DNA of 64,000 bases from Ignavibacteriales bacterium (GCA_026390815.1 JAPLFH010000009.1:1-64000), one strand, 5' to 3'. Shown: positions 55,178 to 63,861, counted from the stretch's first letter. Notes: a model not told the origin generated them from the letters alone. Translations and numbers: made by a program.

Positions 55178-57064
55178 ATGAAACGCTTCAATAATTTTAG
55201 TTTAATTAGCGGATTAATTGAAAATGTTATCATCTTCAATTCCAATCTTTCTGTAATTTATCAAGGCAGCATAATTAAAAAATTGCTGGATGAAAATGAA
55301 ATAAATATTGAAGAATTTAATCGCACATCTATTACCAAAAACAACGAACTGGTTTTACTAAAAAATAATATTGAAAAAGTAATTACAACTAGTGAACCAC
55401 TTTCTTTCAAATTCATCAGACTAAAAGAGGATTTCCTGTTAATACCTTCCAGCAAAGGACAAAGTTTGGAAATTATTTTTGGATTAAAGAACAAGATTTA
55501 CAAGATTACAAAAATTGAACATGATCTTAAAGAACGGGTTAAGGAACTTCAATGTCTTTACAACATAAGTAAAGAACTTGAAGCAGAGAAAACGCTTCTT
55601 GAAGAGTTGGAAGATTGTGCTTTGCAAATTCAGCAAGGTTTTCAATTCCCCCAGGAAACAATTGTAAATATTGAAGTAAATAAAAACATTTACGGTAATT
55701 CTGATTGGAATCCGAAAGATGTTAACGATATGCTAGCCTGCGATATAAAATTGAAAAATGAAAAAAGGGGAGAGATAAGAATTTATTTCAAGCATAAATT
55801 CGGTTACTTGAATGAAGAACAACATTTAATAGAGGAAATTTCCGGGAAAATATCCAGGGCTATTGAGAAAGATGAAAAGGAAAAAAATCTTGAGAAGCAG
55901 CAGAAAATATTAAAAGCAAAAAATGATATTCTGTTAAAACTAACTGATGATTGCAACAGCAGCAGGCAAAAACTCAGAACTTTTTTTAAGGCAATTACGG
56001 ACAAAATTGTTGTAGTGGATAATGATTTTAATATTATTATGTCGAATAAGGATGAAATTGGTGATTCTGGAAAATGTTTTAACAAACTTTTTAATCTGCA
56101 AGAAAGATGCAAGGAATGTCCCGCAGTAAATACATTCAAAACAGCACAAAATACTTATCGCGAATGGGAGGAGACCGATAAATACACAGCTTTAAGAACA
56201 TATCCCATCTTTGGAAAAGAAGGAAATGTTGACAGGGTATTGGAAGTTTGCCGCGATATTACAACTCAGAAAAAAATGGAAGCTCAACTTCTGCAATCGT
56301 ATAAATTAGCTTCGCTTGGTAAATTGGTAGCTGGTGTTGCTCACGAAATCAATAATCCAAATACATTTATACTTGGTAATTTAAAAATTGTACAGGAATC
56401 TTTTACAGATTTATTCCCAATTTTAGATGAATATAATAAGAATCATTCTGATTTAAAAATTGCCAGATTAAACTATGATGTTTTTAAAGAGAATATTTCT
56501 GTGCTTGTAAATGATATGATAGATGGAGCAAATAGAACAAAAAAGATTGTGGCAGATCTGAGAAATTTTGCTAAAAAAGATAATGGAAGTTTAATTGACG
56601 AAATTGATTTGAATTATATTATCAAAAATAATCTTACACTTACACGAAAGCATATTAAAAAATATGCACAGTTAGATGTGGCACTAAACGAAAACATTCC
56701 TTTGTTTAAAGGTAGTATTTTTAAGCTGGAACAAGTTTTATTGAACCTGATTATGAATGCTTCAGAAGCCATTGAACATAGTGAAGGAGTAATAAAAATT
56801 GCAACAGATTTTGATGTTAGCAATAACGAAATAATTCTTATTGTTAGCGATAATGGTTGTGGAATGGATGAAAACACGGTAAAAAATATTTTTGATCCTT
56901 TCTATACAACCAAACGAAACAAGGGTGGCACTGGATTGGGTCTTTCAATTACATATGGAATTATTAAAGATCATGGTGGTAAGATTGAAGTAGAATCAAA
57001 AATAAATGAAGGGACTAAGTTCATAATCCGAATACCAGCAAAAGCAAGTGAATCGTATGTATAA
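55178..57064 (+). CDS. Soluble PAS-domain sensor histidine kinase
   Basis: 628 aa without membrane helices. An N-terminal region of unknown fold is followed by a coiled coil and a GAF-like segment (~120-240), another coiled coil, and a PAS domain (~268-372) that carries Cys300, Cys311 and Cys314 (C-x10-C-x2-C). The kinase has H-box VAGVAHEINNPN with His389, an N-box (LNLIMNASEA), DNGCGMD, FDPFYTTK, and GGTGLGLSITYG. The Cys cluster might bind metal or sense redox state (inference). It starts six bases after the fusion gene and overlaps the NtrC-type regulator, so it is the partner kinase of that regulator and probably controls the redox operon. Confidence 0.9.
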   Translation: MKRFNNFSLISGLIENVIIFNSNLSVIYQGSIIKKLLDENEINIEEFNRTSITKNNELVLLKNNIEKVITTSEPLSFKFIRLKEDFLLIPSSKGQSLEIIFGLKNKIYKITKIEHDLKERVKELQCLYNISKELEAEKTLLEELEDCALQIQQGFQFPQETIVNIEVNKNIYGNSDWNPKDVNDMLACDIKLKNEKRGEIRIYFKHKFGYLNEEQHLIEEISGKISRAIEKDEKEKNLEKQQKILKAKNDILLKLTDDCNSSRQKLRTFFKAITDKIVVVDNDFNIIMSNKDEIGDSGKCFNKLFNLQERCKECPAVNTFKTAQNTYREWEETDKYTALRTYPIFGKEGNVDRVLEVCRDITTQKKMEAQLLQSYKLASLGKLVAGVAHEINNPNTFILGNLKIVQESFTDLFPILDEYNKNHSDLKIARLNYDVFKENISVLVNDMIDGANRTKKIVADLRNFAKKDNGSLIDEIDLNYIIKNNLTLTRKHIKKYAQLDVALNENIPLFKGSIFKLEQVLLNLIMNASEAIEHSEGVIKIATDFDVSNNEIILIVSDNGCGMDENTVKNIFDPFYTTKRNKGGTGLGLSITYGIIKDHGGKIEVESKINEGTKFIIRIPAKASESYV

Positions 57065-58424
57065 AATTTTATTAATTGATGATAACCAGGCTGTACTTAA
57101 CTTCCTTAGAATACTGTTACTTCAGAAAGAACAATATGAAATAAAAACACTCCAGGATTCTACTAAAGCATATGAATTGTTAGAGAAAGAAAAATTTGAT
57201 GTAATGCTTCTCGATATGGATATGCCAGATGTTAGTGGATTGGATATTCTAAAATTTATTAAAATAAATAATATTGATATAACCACAATTGTACTTACCG
57301 GTGTTGAAGATATTGATCTTGCAATTTCTGCAATGAAGTTGAGCACTTACGATTACATGCTTAAACCCGTAGATGAAAATAAATTAATTGAAACAATTGA
57401 CACAGCTATCAAACAAAAACAATTTTTCAAGAAAGATTCAGAAGTTGATCAATTGGCGATTCTTGACGGATTTAAGTACAAAGATGTTTTTAAGAATATT
57501 ATTACAAATGATGAAAAAATGTTCAAGATTTTTCACTTTGTGGAAAAATTTGCGCAGACAGATAACAGCGTTCTAATATGGGGAGAAAGCGGTTCCGGTA
57601 AAGAATTAATTGCTGAGGCTATTCACGCAATAAGTTACAGAAGGGATAAAAAATTTGTAGCAGTAAATGCAGGAACATTTGCGCAGGAATTATTTTCAAG
57701 TGAATTCTTTGGGTATGAGAAAGGCGCGTTTACAGGTGCCTCAAAAGATAAAGTAGGCTTTCTTGAAGATGCAAATGGAGGGACGTTATTCCTTGATGAA
57801 ATTGGAGAATTATCATTACCAATCCAGGTTAAATTACTGCGCGTTTTGCAGGAAGAAGAATTTTACAGATTAGGCTCAACAAAAAATATTAAAGTTGATG
57901 TTAGAATAATTGCAGCAACTAATAAAAATCTTTTTGAAGAAATAAAAAAAGGGAATTTCAGAAAAGACTTATTCTTCCGATTAAATATTAACTCAATAAA
58001 TCTTCCTCCGTTGCGGGAAAGAAAAGTTGATATTGAGATATTAGCGAATTATTTTCTGTTAAAGTTTAACAAAAAGTACAACAAGAATGTATTAAGAATA
58101 TCCGACCCAGTGATTAATTGCTTGAAAAGTTATCCCTTTCCAGGTAACGTTCGGGAATTGATGAATATAATTAATAGCGCAATAATTGTTGAACCAACAG
58201 CTGAGCTGCGAAAAAAATCACTGCCCAATTATTTTTTAGAAAACAACGGTTCATATGGAGATTTTGATGATGGGATTATTCCTATTACCTTAGAAGAAAT
58301 TGAAAAAAAACATATTTATAAAGTGATGGAATTTACTAATAACAATAAGACAAAAGCTGCTGAAATTTTAGGTATCTCGAGAGTAAACCTTATAGCTAAA
58401 ATTAAAAAATATCAACTGGAATAA
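57057..58424 (+). CDS. NtrC-family sigma-54-dependent response regulator
   Basis: 455 aa. Receiver (Asp9-Asp10, phosphoacceptor Asp53 in LLDMDMPD, Lys in LKPVD), AAA+ domain with Walker A GESGSGKE (~176), the sigma-54 contact loop GAFTGA (~223), Walker B GGTLFLDEIGEL, and a C-terminal Fis-type helix-turn-helix (KTKAAEILGISRVNL). All parts needed for activating RpoN promoters are present. The ATG at 57057 was taken; a GTG nine bases earlier is possible. It overlaps the kinase end by 8 bp. The sigma-54 promoter at 47938, at the head of the same gene group, is the obvious target (inference). Confidence 0.94.
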   Translation: MYKILLIDDNQAVLNFLRILLLQKEQYEIKTLQDSTKAYELLEKEKFDVMLLDMDMPDVSGLDILKFIKINNIDITTIVLTGVEDIDLAISAMKLSTYDYMLKPVDENKLIETIDTAIKQKQFFKKDSEVDQLAILDGFKYKDVFKNIITNDEKMFKIFHFVEKFAQTDNSVLIWGESGSGKELIAEAIHAISYRRDKKFVAVNAGTFAQELFSSEFFGYEKGAFTGASKDKVGFLEDANGGTLFLDEIGELSLPIQVKLLRVLQEEEFYRLGSTKNIKVDVRIIAATNKNLFEEIKKGNFRKDLFFRLNINSINLPPLRERKVDIEILANYFLLKFNKKYNKNVLRISDPVINCLKSYPFPGNVRELMNIINSAIIVEPTAELRKKSLPNYFLENNGSYGDFDDGIIPITLEEIEKKHIYKVMEFTNNNKTKAAEILGISRVNLIAKIKKYQLE

Positions 58425-58457
58425 ATTGATTTTATTCTTGAGTCCACTCTAAAAAGT

Positions 58458-58558
58458 TCATTCCCGTGAAAACCCGCTTGCAGCAGGCAAGCGGGAATCC
58501 AACAACCTTTATAAATGCATTAGAATCACACCTACTGCTGGCAGGTACGTGGGAATGA
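58458..58558. repeat. Intergenic palindromic repeat element
   Basis: Outer arms TCATTCCC (58458-58465) and GGGAATGA (58551-58558) are inverted copies. Inside lies a perfect hairpin, CCCGCTTGC (58473-58481) / GCAAGCGGG (58487-58495). The inside is less regular after that. It sits between the convergent ends of the NtrC-type regulator and a VOC gene and may also serve as a bidirectional terminator. Confidence 0.6.
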
Positions 58559-58594
58559 CAATTTGAGTATTGCGGCTTTCTTAAGGAAACTCAT

Positions 58595-59026
58595 TTATTT
58601 TTGTTGATTATTGTCGTGACTAACCATCCACTGAATACCAAACTTATCATTGAGCATTCCAAAGTAGGAACCCCAAAAAACTTTTTCTAAATGCATTAGT
58701 ACTTTCCCACCTTTCGAAAGTTTGTTAAATATATTATCTACTTCAGCTTCGCTTTCAGTTTCAACTGAAAGAGAGAAATTATTCCCAACAGACAACTTAT
58801 GTCCCATAGATTCCAGAGCATCAGTTGCCATAAGAGTGTTTCCTTTTCCTATCGGTAAAGCTACGTGCATGATTTTGTCTAGTTCATTCACCGGAACCCT
58901 TCCCGCTTCCGGTGTATCTTTGAAGCGTTGCAGAGTTTTAAATTCTCCACCAAATACTGATTTATAAAAATTAAATGCTTCTTCTGTGTTACCACCGAAG
59001 TTTAAATATGGATTAATATTCGGCAT
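58595..59026 (-). CDS. VOC-superfamily protein, PhnB/glyoxalase-like
   Basis: 143 aa with the PhnB-like paired beta-alpha-beta-beta-beta fold: INPYLNFGGNTEEAFNFYKSVFG at the start (key F-G-G-N-x-E-E-A-F-x-F-Y), MHVALPIG, and the end GSYFGMLNDKFGIQWMVS. The metal-ligand pattern is partial, so enzymatic activity is uncertain. Its function is unknown; related proteins are annotated as glyoxalase- or bleomycin-resistance-like. The start has a GGAGAAATAAT leader. It opens a group of small minus-strand accessory genes. Confidence 0.85.
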   Translation of the reverse strand: MPNINPYLNFGGNTEEAFNFYKSVFGGEFKTLQRFKDTPEAGRVPVNELDKIMHVALPIGKGNTLMATDALESMGHKLSVGNNFSLSVETESEAEVDNIFNKLSKGGKVLMHLEKVFWGSYFGMLNDKFGIQWMVSHDNNQQK

Positions 59027-59231
59027 TATTATTTCTCCTTAGATTATTGATTTGTTTATGTTTATTAAATTAATATTTACAAAATTTATTAAAACGTATA
59101 TCAGTTTATGTTTGGTAAATAACAAATGAACGAAACAGATTTTGAAAGTTTCAGTTTTTGATTATTGTTTAAATTGGTAAAGATGCTTGGACCTTTTCCA
59201 ATTGATGACCACAATTAAAAGAAGCATATGC

Positions 59232-59744
59232 CTATTTAATTTCTTCTACAGGTTCTTTTTGTTCATATGCCTGCTTCAAGGATTTGATATCAATTTTTTT
59301 CATTTGAAGCATTGCCTCCATAACTCGTTTAGATTTTCCAGCATCTTTATCGCTTAATAATTTACCCAGAATGGAAGGAACGATCTGCCATGACAAACCA
59401 AATTTGTCTTTAAGCCATCCGCATTGTTGAGCTTTTTCATCTCCGCCTTTAGAAAGTTTTGCCCAATAATAATCAACTTCTTCCTGCGTTTCGCAATTCA
59501 CAACGAAAGAAATAGCTTCTGTAAATTTGAAGTGAGGACCGCCATTTAGAGCTATAAATTCTTGTCCTTCAAGTTGGAATGTTGCTGCCATTACCGATCC
59601 TTTCGGTCTTCCTGATGCTGCTGCTCCAGCTTCATCATACCGGGAAACACTTCCGATTTTTGAGTTTTTGAAAATGGTAGTATAATAATTAATTGCTTCT
59701 TCAGCATTATTATCAAACCACAGAAATGGGGTTATCTTTTGCAT
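59232..59744 (-). CDS. VOC-superfamily protein, 3-demethylubiquinone-methyltransferase-like
   Basis: 170 aa from the ATG at 59744, chosen because AAAGGA lies ten bases before it; a TTG six codons earlier is the alternative. Pattern: [41 protein letters not shown], and the hallmark end [16 protein letters not shown]. The family is known as 3-dmu-9_3-mt or PhnB-like by name only; catalytic function is not established. The C-terminal helix ([15 protein letters not shown]) is also typical of these proteins. Confidence 0.88.
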   Translation of the reverse strand: MQKITPFLWFDNNAEEAINYYTTIFKNSKIGSVSRYDEAGAAASGRPKGSVMAATFQLEGQEFIALNGGPHFKFTEAISFVVNCETQEEVDYYWAKLSKGGDEKAQQCGWLKDKFGLSWQIVPSILGKLLSDKDAGKSKRVMEAMLQMKKIDIKSLKQAYEQKEPVEEIK

Positions 59745-59847
59745 AGTTTTTAGTCCTTTCAATTATTATTAAGATTTATTATTACATTAATATCATTCTA
59801 CATTGCTACTAGAATTAACCAGGTCCAAAAGTTAAAACAACAACTCT

Positions 59848-60486
59848 CTACGGAAAGGTACTTGTTTGCAACAGTTTCAGGCTGGTTGTTTCTTTGAACA
59901 AAGGTAATCCGCCGGTTAGAAACAGGGGATGTAGAATCAATTTAAACTCATCTATTAGTCCGTACTTAGAAAGTGAATGGATAAATGATGCACCACCATG
60001 CACCAGTATTTCTTTGCCAGGCTCTTGCTTAAGCTGCGCAATTCCTTTTACTAAATCGCCATTGTAAACTTGTGTATCTTTCCAATCCGCTTGCTTCATG
60101 GATTTAGAATAAACGACTTTCGGAATCTCATTCATCGGTGGTGCAAACGCTTCGTTTGAAGCGGGCCAATATGCAGCCATCTCATCGTACAAATTGCAAC
60201 CCATAATATGTGTTCCTGCCTGCCACAATAGATCGACTTCCCACGATTTCAACTCATCATCATAAGTATGAAAGATCCAGCTAAGATCGCCGTCTGCAGC
60301 CCGAATATAACCATCAAGTGAAACGCGTAATGGTGGTTTAGAATTAATTATTGATGCAAGCACTGGAAGCCAGGTTGATGCAGGTGCGGGTTCATCATCA
60401 ACAATATTGTAAATTCCTTTAGAACCATTTTCTATGGATAATACTGTTGCCATGATGCCGGTAGCGCCTGCTAAAAAAATTGTCAT
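59848..60486 (-). CDS. Decaying chimera: epimerase remnant joined to a RibD/DHFR-family domain
   Basis: 212 aa. Residues 1-12 (MTIFLAGATGIM) are the first strand and glycine loop of an SDR epimerase. About residues 13-54 (GIYNIVDDEPAPASTWLP) match the C-terminal part of the same kind of enzyme, with its middle missing. From ~55 (SLDGYI) the protein is a RibD C-terminal/DHFR-like domain lacking its first strand, with MGCNLY where relatives have M-G-R-x-T-Y. It ends TFP-stop; reading through the TAG gives RVVVLTFGPG-stop at 59815, the expected domain end. So a Ser codon was probably lost to a nonsense change. A ribosome binding site (AGGAAA) remains. Probably non-functional. Confidence 0.75.
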   Translation of the reverse strand: MTIFLAGATGIMATVLSIENGSKGIYNIVDDEPAPASTWLPVLASIINSKPPLRVSLDGYIRAADGDLSWIFHTYDDELKSWEVDLLWQAGTHIMGCNLYDEMAAYWPASNEAFAPPMNEIPKVVYSKSMKQADWKDTQVYNGDLVKGIAQLKQEPGKEILVHGGASFIHSLSKYGLIDEFKLILHPLFLTGGLPLFKETTSLKLLQTSTFP

Positions 60487-60527
60487 ATATATTTCCTATA
60501 AACTGATTTAAGAATTATTAGTTCTTT

Positions 60528-61082
60528 CTATCTCAATTCATTCTGGTAATGTAGAACAACTACACCCGAACCAAATGTCCTGGTCTCCAACAGTTTCAGA
60601 TTCATCCTACTCTTTATATCTTTAAATAATGGCGTTCCTGTTCCCAATACAATCGGCTGAACCACAAACCAATATTCATCAATCATTCCCAGTTGCATAA
60701 AAGTTGATGCGATGCTGAGACCTCCTACTGAAAGACTTTTACCAGGTTGCTGCTTCATTCTTAAGACTTCTTCTATCATATCTTTCTTGACTAATCTTGT
60801 ATTACTCCAATCAACCTTTTCGAGAGTTTTGGAAAAAACAATCTTGGATATACTATTAATTCCGTCAGCAAACTTAATCATGCTCTTTGTACTTATAGGA
60901 TCTTCCGGAGCATTGGGCCAGAAGCTTTGTAGTAGTTGATAAGTTTTACGTCCCAACAAAACAGTGTCCACTTCATCAAATAGATTAGAGTAAAAATCAT
61001 GCAATTCATAATCAGCTATCACGGCTGTATGATCTGCAAAACCATCGATAGTTACATTTATAGAAAAAATTAATTTTCTCAT
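60528..61082 (-). CDS. RibD C-terminal / dihydrofolate-reductase-family protein
   Basis: 184 aa, complete. Family features: N-terminal strand KLIFSINVTIDGFADH, the NADP-binding DTVLLGRKTYQLLQSFWP, KIVFSKTLEKVDW, and the G-G-L-S-I-A helix followed by PIVLGTGTPLFKD and the closing strand TFGSGVVVLHYQ. These proteins share the DHFR fold; most have unknown substrates and are not the housekeeping FolA or RibD. It is the intact relative of the damaged gene next to it (59848-60486), 41 bp away. A GGAAG site precedes the ATG. Confidence 0.9.
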   Translation of the reverse strand: MRKLIFSINVTIDGFADHTAVIADYELHDFYSNLFDEVDTVLLGRKTYQLLQSFWPNAPEDPISTKSMIKFADGINSISKIVFSKTLEKVDWSNTRLVKKDMIEEVLRMKQQPGKSLSVGGLSIASTFMQLGMIDEYWFVVQPIVLGTGTPLFKDIKSRMNLKLLETRTFGSGVVVLHYQNELR

Positions 61083-61168
61083 TTTATCTTCCGTTCACAT
61101 ATTCGACTTTAAATAAATCAAGTACCTATTATTTAATATAGCATTGGGAAAGTGTTTCAGTGATAAAT

Positions 61169-61600
61169 CTATTTTTCTAAAAATTCTTTTAATCTGTTTC
61201 CAATTAAAAAACTCCAGCCGTTCATGCAGCTTTCCCTGGTAAAGTCCGGGTTATCCTGTGGAAAACTTTCTATTCCATTGTGTGTTAGTTTCAATTTAGT
61301 CTGTTTACTAATTGGATATAACTCAAAGGATACAAATGAATCGCCGGGGTAGTCTTGGTACTTCCAGTTATATGTTATTCTTTTCTCGGGCTCAACTTCA
61401 GTTACTTTCCATAAGTGCCAATAATAAATATTGCCATTCCGAACATTAAATTTAGTTTCAAACCCTACTTCAGCTTTAAATGATTCAATAGTATCGAAGT
61501 ACCATTGTTTCATTTGGTTATGGTTTGTAAGTGCATTCCAAACTTCTATAATAGGAGCATTATAAACTTGTTCTACAATAATTGGATTATTATTTATCAT
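61169..61600 (-). CDS. SRPBCC/AHSA1-domain protein
   Basis: 143 aa. It shows the START/Bet v1-like ligand-binding fold of the AHSA1 family: VEQVYNAPIIEVWNALTN at the start, MKQWYFD, the strand WKVTEVEPEKRITYNW, FELYPISKQTKLKLTH, and the end ESCMNGWSFLIGNRLKEFLE. Such proteins bind hydrophobic ligands; no enzyme activity is implied. AAAGGAAA precedes the ATG. It belongs to the same minus-strand accessory group as the VOC and DHFR-family genes. Confidence 0.9.
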   Translation of the reverse strand: MINNNPIIVEQVYNAPIIEVWNALTNHNQMKQWYFDTIESFKAEVGFETKFNVRNGNIYYWHLWKVTEVEPEKRITYNWKYQDYPGDSFVSFELYPISKQTKLKLTHNGIESFPQDNPDFTRESCMNGWSFLIGNRLKEFLEK

Positions 61601-61844
61601 TATATATTTCCTTTTGTTTTTGAATTATACTTCAAGTATCCTACAAATCTTTTCTTTACCATAACGACAATGTTTGTTTAACCTTCAACAAAATCTAAGA
61701 AGTATTGAGCTTTGTTTTATTATAAATATATTGTCGATAAATTAAAAGTCAAGGGTGTAATTACGGCAATATAAGGGGTTGACTGCGACAACAATTTTAT
61801 TTACAATTATATAAACAACACGTTAACAATAATTGAAGGTATAT

Positions 61845-62582
61845 ATGAAACATGTTTCAATTCTAATTCCCATTGGACATACAAGCTTAGTAAATATTGA
61901 AGGAACCCACCAGATACTTTCAGAAGTAAACGGGTTGTTTACACAAATGGGAAAACCTCCACTGTTTACTGTGCAGTTGGTAGGACTAACAAAAGAAACC
62001 ACACAAACAAACGGATTATTTACTGTAAATCCTGATGCATTAATCGAAGATGTAACCAAGACTGACTTGATAATTATTCCTGCGATACATGGTGATAGAC
62101 AAAAAGCACTTGAGCTAAACAAAAAATTTATTCCCTGGATAATAAATCATTATAAAAGTGGTACTGAGGTTGCAAGTTTTTGTATTGGTTCTTTTTTCCT
62201 CGCGGCTACTGGTTTGTTAAAAGGTAAGCAATGTACAACACATTGGAGATTTACAAATGAATTCAGGAATATGTTTCCTGATGTTAATCTGCTAGATGAT
62301 AAAATAATGACTGAAGAGAATGGAATTTATACTAGCGGCGGTGCATATTCTTATTTGAACCTGCTATTGTACCTGATAGAAAAACATGCCGGCAGGGATA
62401 TAGCAATTTTAATTTCAAAAGCTTTTATGATAGATATTGATAGGAAAAGCCAATCACCTTTTATTATTTTCGCAGGACAGAAAGATCATGAAGATGAGCT
62501 GGTAAAAAAAGCACAAGAATTTATTGAAAGCAATTTCCAAAATAAAATTACTGTTGATCAGCTGCATCAATGCTTGCTTTGA
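61845..62582 (+). CDS. GlxA-type AraC regulator, N-terminal DJ-1/PfpI part (frameshifted gene)
   Basis: 245 aa from the ATG at 61845 (GAAGG seven bases upstream; a TTG at 61833 is unlikely). The DJ-1/PfpI-like sensing domain is complete: HVSILIPIGHTSLVNIEG, DLIIIPAIHG, the nucleophile-elbow region ASFCIGSFFLAATGLL, CTTHWRFTNEF, and YTSGGAYSYLNL. The start of the AraC helix-turn-helix follows (FQNKITVDQL) and then the frame is lost: CHQCLL-type read-out ends at a TGA. The missing helix-turn-helix is in the next frame at 62570-62833. One G missing near 62563 explains the break. Confidence 0.85.
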   Translation: MKHVSILIPIGHTSLVNIEGTHQILSEVNGLFTQMGKPPLFTVQLVGLTKETTQTNGLFTVNPDALIEDVTKTDLIIIPAIHGDRQKALELNKKFIPWIINHYKSGTEVASFCIGSFFLAATGLLKGKQCTTHWRFTNEFRNMFPDVNLLDDKIMTEENGIYTSGGAYSYLNLLLYLIEKHAGRDIAILISKAFMIDIDRKSQSPFIIFAGQKDHEDELVKKAQEFIESNFQNKITVDQLHQCLL

Positions 62583-62833
62583 GCAGGAGAAATCTTGAGC
62601 GCAGGTTTAAGAAAGCGACCTCAAATACTCTGATTGAATACTTGCAACGTGTAAAAATAGAAGCTGCAAAGTACAGCCTGGAATCATCGCGTGAAAATGT
62701 GAATGAAGTGATGTATAAAGTAGGTTATTCAGACACAAAAGCATTCCGGACCACATTTAAAAAAATTACTGGATTATCACCGGTTCAATACCGTAAAAAA
62801 TATAACCACGAAGCTTTATACACAAGTGAATAA
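62570..62833 (+). CDS. C-terminal AraC helix-turn-helix part of the same frameshifted regulator
   Basis: 87 aa. MLALSRRNLERRFKKATSNT (from helix 3 of the first helix-turn-helix), then VNEVMYKVGYSDTKAFRTTFKKITG and SPVQYRKKY: the DNA-binding half of an AraC-family protein. It lacks the first half of the domain, which is at the end of the preceding frame. No independent ribosome binding site is visible. If one base is added in CTGCATC (about 62563) the two parts join as VDQLASMLALSRRNLERRF, exactly the family pattern. A sequencing error would give the same picture. Confidence 0.85.
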   Translation: MLALSRRNLERRFKKATSNTLIEYLQRVKIEAAKYSLESSRENVNEVMYKVGYSDTKAFRTTFKKITGLSPVQYRKKYNHEALYTSE

Positions 62834-62943
62834 TATTTAGGAATGTAATTGAGGAATATATTTAGATGAAATGGAAATTTATTAAAAACTTATTGTGCGA
62901 AAATCTACTACAAAAAGTATTTACATTCTTCAGTTCAACAAAT

Positions 62944-62985
62944 TTCTAAATTCTGACTTCTGTTTTCTGAATTCTATCTTCTTAT
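62944..62985. repeat. Six tandem heptamers of the form TTCTNNN
   Basis: TTCTAAA, TTCTGAC, TTCTGTT, TTCTGAA, TTCTATC and TTCTTAT follow one another without gaps, ending directly at the stop codon of the SGNH hydrolase gene. The four-base TTCT is constant and the other three bases vary. Confidence 0.8.
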
Positions 62986-63666
62986 TTATTTCACCAATAC
63001 CTTCATCATTTCTAAGGCAACAAATTTATTTCCATCTGCGCTTAAATGTACACCATCGTAAGTAAGTATTCCTTCATGAAGCTGCTTTGGATTGTGAATT
63101 ACTTCGTATTGAATAAATTCTTCTCTAAGATCGCATAAAGTTGTGTTGGTTTCTTTAGCTACTTTTCTGCTAATGTCAGAATATTCATTTAGCATTTTAT
63201 CCAGCTTATTTAAGCTGTCCGATCTTTCTCCAACAACACTTGGAGTGCATAAAATAACTCTTGCACCATTCTCGATTATTTTGCTAATTAAAAATTTCAA
63301 TCCTTCTTCATATTTATCTTTTGTTGTTCCGCCAATCCCCAGATCGAAATGCCAAACATCATTTATACCGATATAAATAAAAACAATTGTTGGTTTCTTA
63401 GAAAGAACATCTTTACCTAATCGTGCAATTAAATCTGTTACCTTATTTCCGCTAATACCGGCGCCTATAATCTCAATTCCTAATTCCTTGTATTTAAAAG
63501 CAATTGAATCGCGAATGATGGTAATGTAACCTCCGGGATTGACACCAAGCTGAGTAATCGAATCGCCAAAGAAAATTATTCTATCATTTTTTTTAAGTGA
63601 AATTGAAAATGCAGCCATTGTAAAAAGTAAAATGATGATTGATAAGATGAGTTTTTTTAATTTCAT
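62986..63666 (-). CDS. Exported SGNH/GDSL-family hydrolase
   Basis: 226 aa from the ATG at 63666. The start was chosen because it gives a standard signal peptide (KLKKLILSIIILLFTMAAFS); a GTG 21 codons upstream (63729) would add an unlikely leader. Block I is FFGDSITQLG (catalytic Ser), block III IYIGINDVWH (Gly, Asn), block V DGVHLSADGN (Asp, His). Such enzymes are esterases or acetyl-hydrolases, often acting on envelope or plant polysaccharides; the substrate is unknown. It is probably periplasmic or lipid-anchored elsewhere; no lipobox Cys is seen. Confidence 0.88.
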   Translation of the reverse strand: MKLKKLILSIIILLFTMAAFSISLKKNDRIIFFGDSITQLGVNPGGYITIIRDSIAFKYKELGIEIIGAGISGNKVTDLIARLGKDVLSKKPTIVFIYIGINDVWHFDLGIGGTTKDKYEEGLKFLISKIIENGARVILCTPSVVGERSDSLNKLDKMLNEYSDISRKVAKETNTTLCDLREEFIQYEVIHNPKQLHEGILTYDGVHLSADGNKFVALEMMKVLVK

Positions 63667-63749
63667 TTCAGTAAAAAATTGTTTTGAAAAATTGTTGATC
63701 GAAAAATAAAAGTAATTTTTATAAATCACTAATTTGATGTCATATGAAA

Positions 63750-63819
63750 GACGTCAAACGAGAGATGCAATATGGGACAGGGATTATGGAATTTTATTAT
63801 CCCGTTTCCGTTTGACGTC
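63750..63819. repeat. Inverted repeat between the SGNH and YhcH-family genes
   Basis: GACGTCAAACG (63750-63760) and CGTTTGACGTC (63809-63819) are perfect 11-bp inverted copies, 48 bases apart. The flanks also match partly (ATGAAA against TTTCAC in inverse). Between them is the G-rich/C-rich pair GGGA...TCCC. It may be a dispersed element or a terminator of the YhcH-family gene. Confidence 0.6.
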
Positions 63820-63861
63820 TGACATTTCACATTTGATAACTCCTAGGAAAAAAGTAAACGA

